Below, piece by piece: positions 5,974-9,267 of a stretch of 9,267 nt of DNA. The notes beneath the pieces are model-generated. The model did not search any database. It was not told the DNA's origin and saw only the letters and a list, made by a program, of their open reading frames with translations. Numbering within the stretch: the first letter of the stretch is position 1; the number at the start of each line of letters is the position of its first letter. Position numbers and translations under genes: made by a program. The stretch comes from Bacillota bacterium (GTDB lineage: Bacteria > Bacillota > Clostridia > Clostridiales > Clostridiaceae). The stretch covers positions 1 to 9,267 of the forward strand of contig JAEXSY010000058.1 in NCBI GenBank assembly GCA_023440105.1, written 5' to 3'.

Positions 5974-7419
5974 ATGATGAAATATTTTCAAAGACTTGGT
6001 AAGTCTCTTATGCTGCCAGTAGCAGTATTACCTGCTGCAGCTATTCTTTACGGAATAGGCTACGCACTAGATCCAAATGGATGGGGTAGTGGTATGGTAG
6101 TGGCTGCATTCCTTATAAAAGCTGCCTCAGCTATTGTTGACAAGCTTCCTATATTATTTGCTGTAGGTGTAGCTGTAGGAATGGCAAAATCTAAGGATGG
6201 TTCAGCTGCATTAGCTGGTTTAGTAGCCTATTTGATGGTTACAACTTTACTTTCACCTGGTGCTGTAGCAATGTATCAGCAGATCGATGTAGCGGAGGTT
6301 AGTGCTGCTTTTGGAAAAATCGAAAACGCATTTATTGGTATTATAAGTGGTCTTGTTGCAGCTGCCTGCTATAATCGTTTTGAAAATGTTAAGCTGCCTA
6401 CAGCTCTTTCATTCTTCAGTGGAAGAAGAAGTGTACCTATTATAACTTCGGTAGCAATGATGGCTTTGTCCGTTGTACTGTTATTTGTATGGCCTGCTGT
6501 TTATTCAGGTCTTGTTTCCTTCGGAACTGCTATATCTTCACTGGGACCTATTGGAGCAGGAATCTATGCTTTCTTCAATAGATTGCTTATACCTACTGGA
6601 CTTCACCACGCACTGAATTCTGTATTCTGGTTTGATGTGGCTGAAATATCTGACATAAATAAATTCTGGGGAGTTGCAGAAGGTGGAATTAAAGGTGTAA
6701 CAGGCATGTATCAGGCTGGATTCTTCCCAATCATGATGTTTGGACTTCCCGCTGCTGCCCTTGCTATGTATACTACTGCAAAGGAAAATAAAAAGAAAGT
6801 AACCGCTGGATTGCTTTTAGCTGCCGGCTTTGCATCCTTCTTCTCCGGTGTTACTGAGCCTATTGAGTTCGCATTTATGTTCCTTGCTCCTGGACTTTAT
6901 GTAGTTCATGCTCTATTAACAGGAATATCAGTATTGATAGCAGCTACCTTCCATTGGACAGCTGGTTTCATGTTCAGTGCAGGTGCTATTGACTTTGTGC
7001 TAAGCTCACAATTACCTCTAGCAAATCAGCCACTTATGCTGCTGGTTCAGGGACTTGTATTTGCTGTTATATACTTCTTCGTATTTAGATTCCTTATACT
7101 AAAGTTCAATCTTAAAACTCCAGGTAGAGAAGATGATGATGTTAGCGAAGATGAAAAGAACTATGTTATCTCCAACAGTAATTATGCAGAGGTAGCCAGA
7201 CAGATATTAGAAGGCCTTGGCGGAAAAGATAATGTTACTTCCGTTGATAACTGTGTTACCAGATTAAGACTTGAGGTTAAGGATTCTACTCTTGTTAATG
7301 ATAAGAAGATAAAGGCGGCTGGGGCTGCAGGAGTTATTAAGCCTAGCAAAACCTCTGTTCAGGTTATTATAGGAACCCATGTACAGTTCGTTGCTGATGA
7401 ATTTAAAAAGATGGTTTAG
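5974..7419 (+). CDS. nagE: PTS EIICB permease, N-acetylglucosamine type (NagE-like)
   Basis: A membrane permease that imports and phosphorylates its sugar with phosphate from HPr and EIIA. Residues 1 to about 380 are the EIIC domain (LGKSLMLPVAVLPAAA at 8-23, RLLIPTGLHHALN at 203-215, FFPIMMFGLPAAALAMY at 250-266, GVTEPIEF at 292-299), and residues about 400-481 are EIIB with phosphorylated Cys427 in NCVTRLRL. The linker LKTPGRED and the overall pattern match GlcNAc permeases (NagE) better than glucose PtsG; the substrate is inferred from this resemblance. There is no EIIA domain, so a separate EIIA-Glc-type protein is needed. Start ATG 5974 has AAAGGAG (5957-5963) 10 nt upstream; ATG 5977 would be 13 nt away. 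The gene lies behind the RAT-terminator, so expression should depend on LicT, and it ends at a strong terminator. Confidence 0.92.
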   Translation: MMKYFQRLGKSLMLPVAVLPAAAILYGIGYALDPNGWGSGMVVAAFLIKAASAIVDKLPILFAVGVAVGMAKSKDGSAALAGLVAYLMVTTLLSPGAVAMYQQIDVAEVSAAFGKIENAFIGIISGLVAAACYNRFENVKLPTALSFFSGRRSVPIITSVAMMALSVVLLFVWPAVYSGLVSFGTAISSLGPIGAGIYAFFNRLLIPTGLHHALNSVFWFDVAEISDINKFWGVAEGGIKGVTGMYQAGFFPIMMFGLPAAALAMYTTAKENKKKVTAGLLLAAGFASFFSGVTEPIEFAFMFLAPGLYVVHALLTGISVLIAATFHWTAGFMFSAGAIDFVLSSQLPLANQPLMLLVQGLVFAVIYFFVFRFLILKFNLKTPGREDDDVSEDEKNYVISNSNYAEVARQILEGLGGKDNVTSVDNCVTRLRLEVKDSTLVNDKKIKAAGAAGVIKPSKTSVQVIIGTHVQFVADEFKKMV

Positions 7420-7446
7420 AAGTTAAAATATTAATGTAAAAAGGCA

Positions 7447-7489
7447 GGCTTCAGATGACCGTGAAGGGTTATCTGAAGCTTGTTTTTTT
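7447..7489 (+). terminator. Intrinsic terminator after nagE
   Basis: GGCTTCAGATGACC (7447-7460) pairs with GGTTATCTGAAGCT (7467-7480) through a 6-nt loop, with G-U pairs and possible extension outward to 7445/7482, followed by seven T residues (7483-7489). It separates the PTS module from the folate operon. Confidence 0.94.
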
Positions 7490-7538
7490 GTGTTTATAAA
7501 TGTTAACAAATTTGTTTCATTATTCTTATTGCTACAGC

Positions 7539-7567
7539 TTGTTATCCTATCTTATTTAAGGTAAAAT
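7539..7567 (+). promoter_or_regulatory. Sigma-A-type promoter of the folT-folC operon
   Basis: The -35 TTGTTA (7539-7544) and -10 TAAAAT (7562-7567) are 17 nt apart. Predicted start near 7574, a few bases before the first paired base of the riboswitch, which supports the assignment. Confidence 0.65.
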
Positions 7568-7582
7568 TAGTCATGATAAAGA

Positions 7583-7671
7583 GCAGAGTAGGAAATGCGC
7601 GTTAAGTGCCAGAGGATAGGAGGTTGCCTCTGGACGAAAAATGCAGGCCATTTGCGATGTATTTCCGCTGC
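7583..7671 (+). promoter_or_regulatory. Tetrahydrofolate (THF) riboswitch, class I aptamer
   Basis: The diagnostic core GCGTTAAGTG (7599-7608) follows AGTAG (7586-7590), and ACGAA (7634-7638) and CCGCT (7665-7669) come later in the consensus order. P1 is GCAG (7583-7586, sharing its G) with CTGC (7668-7671). P3 is a perfect 7-bp stem, CCAGAGG (7609-7615) with CCTCTGG (7627-7633). The L3 bases GGAGG (7619-7623) can pair with TTTCC (7662-7666), the expected L3-J2/1 pseudoknot, with two G-U pairs. P2 has two options: AAATG (7593-7597) with CATTT (7649-7653), or GAAATGC (7592-7598) with GTATTTC (7659-7665). The element lies directly upstream of a folate transporter gene, where this class usually occurs. 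It senses THF and related reduced folates. Confidence 0.9.
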
Positions 7672-7676
7672 CGCTG

Positions 7677-7718
7677 CCACATATAGATAGCCTTCTTAAT
7701 GTGGTGAAAATAAGGAGG
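7677..7718 (+). promoter_or_regulatory. Expression platform sequestering the folT Shine-Dalgarno
   Basis: CCTTCTTA (7691-7698) is complementary over 8 bp (one G-U) to TAAGGAGG (7711-7718), which contains the folT SD, with a 12-nt loop. A competing stem, CCACAT (7677-7682) with ATGTGG (7699-7704), cannot coexist with it in a simple fold and abuts the P1 side of the aptamer. This implies translational OFF control, with ligand-bound aptamer favouring the sequestering stem. No U-tailed terminator is present between aptamer and gene. Confidence 0.65.
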
Positions 7719-7725
7719 TAATATT

Positions 7726-8277
7726 ATGAAAATTTTTAACAAAACCGTTAGCACCAGAGATCTGATAATAATCAGCATGCTCATGGCACTAACAATTGTA
7801 CTGGAAAGAAATTTTTCCATACAGACTCTAGGTATTAGAATTGGCTTTGGCTTTGTGCCAGTAGCTTGTACAGCAATGCTTTATGGACCTGTGATTTCAG
7901 GAGTTTCCTATGCCGTGGCTGATTTTATCGGTATAAGCCTCTTTCCCACTGGAGGAGGATATTTTCCAGGATTCACAATAACAGCACTTTTAACGGGAGT
8001 AGTATATGGAGTGTTCTTATATAATAGAAAAAAGAATTTCTTAAATGTTGGGATTGCCGTTTCTATAGTTTGTTTTTTACTAAATCTTGGTCTTGATACT
8101 CTGTGGCTATATATTCTTTATAATGACGGAGTTGTAGCCTTTATACCAGGTAGAATCACTAAGGCTTTGGTGATGATTCCCGTACAGATTATAATAATTC
8201 GATTCATGTGGTACCAGGTTTTTTGCAGGTTGCCTCATAGCTTAAAAGCTTCATTAAATTTAACCTGTGAATCTTGA
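7726..8277 (+). CDS. folT: FolT, folate-specific S component of an ECF transporter
   Basis: A 183-residue membrane protein that binds folate with high affinity and passes it inward together with the shared energising module EcfA-EcfA'-EcfT, which is not in this window. About six hydrophobic segments are visible. Family features are the N-terminal TRDLIIISMLMALTIVLERN (10-29), IRIGFGFVPVACTAMLYGP (37-55), ADFIG (65-69), FPTGGGYFPGFTITALLTG (73-91) and GRITKALVMIPVQ (142-154). Length is normal for the family, with a short polar tail from about residue 168. Start ATG 7726 has a strong SD, AAGGAGGT (7712-7719), 6 nt upstream; this is the SD masked by the riboswitch platform. The stop TGA overlaps the SD of folC, so the two genes are probably translationally coupled. 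Transport of folates is inferred from family, riboswitch and neighbour together. Confidence 0.93.
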   Translation: MKIFNKTVSTRDLIIISMLMALTIVLERNFSIQTLGIRIGFGFVPVACTAMLYGPVISGVSYAVADFIGISLFPTGGGYFPGFTITALLTGVVYGVFLYNRKKNFLNVGIAVSIVCFLLNLGLDTLWLYILYNDGVVAFIPGRITKALVMIPVQIIIIRFMWYQVFCRLPHSLKASLNLTCES

Positions 8278-8287
8278 GGTAACTGCC

Positions 8288-9267
8288 ATGTATGATATAG
8301 ATGCTAAATATAAGAGAATATTGAAATTACTAAATAAAAGCAAAGGGCTCGGCATACGACCGGGTCTTTCTGCTATTTCGGAGCTCCTTGCTCTCATGGG
8401 AAATCCTCATAAGAATCTTAAATATGTCCATGTAGCGGGAACTAATGGTAAGGGCTCCACCTCAGCTTTTATAGCCTCCGTGCTCATGGAAGCTGGCTAT
8501 AAGGTAGGGGTATACAATTCTCCCTATACTTCAAAGATAAATGAAATAATTAAAATTAATAATAAAGAAATATCTGATTCTGACCTTTTAGAGATTATAT
8601 TAAATATAAGTAATCTAATAGAAGCTAGCAGTTTAGAGAAGAGCAGCTATCCTACAGAATTTGAAATAATAACCTCTGCTGCCCTTAGTTATTTCTTTCA
8701 AGAGAGCTGTGATTTAGTTGTTCTGGAGGTCGGAATGGGAGGAAGGCTTGATGCCACAAATATAATTCCATGTCCAGAGGTTGCAGTGATAACTCCCATA
8801 GGTATGGATCACATGGGCTTTTTAGGAGACACCTTAGAGGCCATAGCTTACGAAAAGGCAGGGATAATAAAATTCCAGGGTAAGGTTGTTTCATCTAATC
8901 AGGAAAAGGAAGCTCTTGATGTAATTATAAGGACTTCAAAGGAGAAAGAAGCATCTTTAAAGCTGGTAGATAATAATAAAATTTCTGTAGAAGAAGAAAT
9001 TATTACAGGACAGGCTTTTAGCTATAAGGATTATCCATCCTTGAGAATCACTCTTCTTGGTAAACATCAAAGAGAGAATGCTGCTCTAGCCATAGAAGCC
9101 ATAGAAAGGCTAATTAATAAGGGCTATAGTATAAGGAGAAAAGATATATATGAAGGGCTTTTAAAAGCCACATGGGTCGGAAGGTTCCAGGTAATGAGAA
9201 AGGAAAAGCCCATATTTATAAGAGATGGAGCCCATAATATTCAAGGAGCACAGGCTCTTTATAATAC
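8288..9267 (+). CDS. folC: Folylpolyglutamate synthase / dihydrofolate synthase FolC (partial, 3' end outside window)
   Basis: An ATP-dependent cytoplasmic ligase that adds glutamate to dihydropteroate and/or extends the glutamate tail of folates, retaining them in the cell and making them better cofactors. The first 326 residues of a protein usually about 420-440 long are visible, with no stop before the window ends. Motifs: P-loop HVAGTNGKGST (48-58), LEVGMGGRLDATN (146-158), TPIGMDHMGFLGDT (169-182), IAYEKAGIIK (186-195), the interdomain GRF (298-300) and the C-terminal-domain DGAHN (313-317). The usual TSPHL region reads NSPYTSKINE (77-86), with Tyr in place of His. Start ATG 8288 has GAGGT (8276-8280) 7 nt upstream, overlapping the folT stop; the gap to folT is 10 nt. 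It is controlled by the same THF riboswitch transcript. Confidence 0.95.
   Translation, partial: MYDIDAKYKRILKLLNKSKGLGIRPGLSAISELLALMGNPHKNLKYVHVAGTNGKGSTSAFIASVLMEAGYKVGVYNSPYTSKINEIIKINNKEISDSDLLEIILNISNLIEASSLEKSSYPTEFEIITSAALSYFFQESCDLVVLEVGMGGRLDATNIIPCPEVAVITPIGMDHMGFLGDTLEAIAYEKAGIIKFQGKVVSSNQEKEALDVIIRTSKEKEASLKLVDNNKISVEEEIITGQAFSYKDYPSLRITLLGKHQRENAALAIEAIERLINKGYSIRRKDIYEGLLKATWVGRFQVMRKEKPIFIRDGAHNIQGAQALYN

Larger units (their letters stand above)
7420..7725. other. Intergenic region: nagE terminator, folT promoter, THF riboswitch
   Basis: This 306-bp gap is almost fully explained by listed elements: the nagE terminator (7447-7489), a promoter (7539-7567), the riboswitch aptamer (7583-7671) and its expression platform (7677-7718). 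Only about 7490-7538 is unassigned. It is AT-rich and contains the 12-bp palindrome AACAAATTTGTT at 7505-7516, upstream of the -35. Confidence 0.8.

Noticed and set aside
7505..7516. AACAAATTTGTT palindrome as an operator upstream of folT
   Set aside because: A/T-rich, isolated, 22 nt upstream of the -35 and not needed to explain control by the riboswitch.
7602..7820. Minus-strand 72-codon frame over the folT leader
   Set aside because: It covers the riboswitch and the folT start, which fully explain the sequence; no SD or protein resemblance.
1..9267. Mobile elements, CRISPR arrays, defence genes, tRNA or rRNA
   Set aside because: No transposase, integrase, spaced direct repeats or structured RNA-gene signature was seen; almost all of the window is accounted for by the listed genes and signals.

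Overview
The window looks like chromosomal DNA of a low-GC Gram-positive anaerobe, most likely Clostridium or a close relative. The basis is an AT-rich composition with long AT-rich intergenic stretches, strong purine-rich Shine-Dalgarno (SD) sites before most genes, TTG and GTG starts, compact U-tailed terminators, and a mix of PTS genes, PRD antiterminator and tetrahydrofolate (THF) riboswitch typical of Clostridia. The species cannot be named from sequence alone. I saw no insertion sequence, phage gene, CRISPR array, tRNA or rRNA.

Region 1 (1-3543, + strand) is the tail of a sugar operon. It holds the C-terminal half of an ABC sugar permease (MalG/LacG type), then after 22 bp a GH2 beta-galactosidase. 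The galactosidase reading frame runs 481-3498 (1005 residues plus stop, the usual LacZ length) but is cut by one in-frame TAG at 2494-2496. The two parts stay in the same frame, so this is a nonsense change and not a frameshift. A bidirectional hairpin terminator follows.

Region 2 (3545-4609, - strand) is a PfoR-type membrane protein, the stand-alone PTS EIIC_2-like family. It converges on lacZ. Its promoter is readable (TTGCTT-N17-TATATT), with a perfect 16-bp palindrome just downstream of the -10, where a repressor operator would sit.

Region 3 (4748-7489, + strand) is a PTS uptake module controlled by antitermination. It contains a LicT/BglG-family antiterminator with a TTG start, then, four bases after its stop codon, a ribonucleic antiterminator (RAT) overlapping an intrinsic terminator, and then an EIICB permease of the N-acetylglucosamine (NagE) type with its own strong terminator. 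The expected logic is that substrate flux through the EII leaves LicT active; LicT binds the RAT, blocks the terminator and lets the permease gene be transcribed.

Region 4 (7539 to the window end, + strand) is a folate operon: a good promoter, a class I THF riboswitch with a visible SD-sequestering expression platform, folT (substrate-binding component of an ECF folate transporter), and folC (folylpolyglutamate/dihydrofolate synthase), which runs off the window. FolT brings folates in, FolC retains them as polyglutamates, and the riboswitch closes the loop by sensing THF.

Most of the window is recognisable clostridial biology. The points that most deserve a second look are the split lacZ, the palindromic operator at the pfoR-like promoter with a shorter look-alike inside the gene, and the details of the two RNA switches. 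I did not find a convincing undescribed system.
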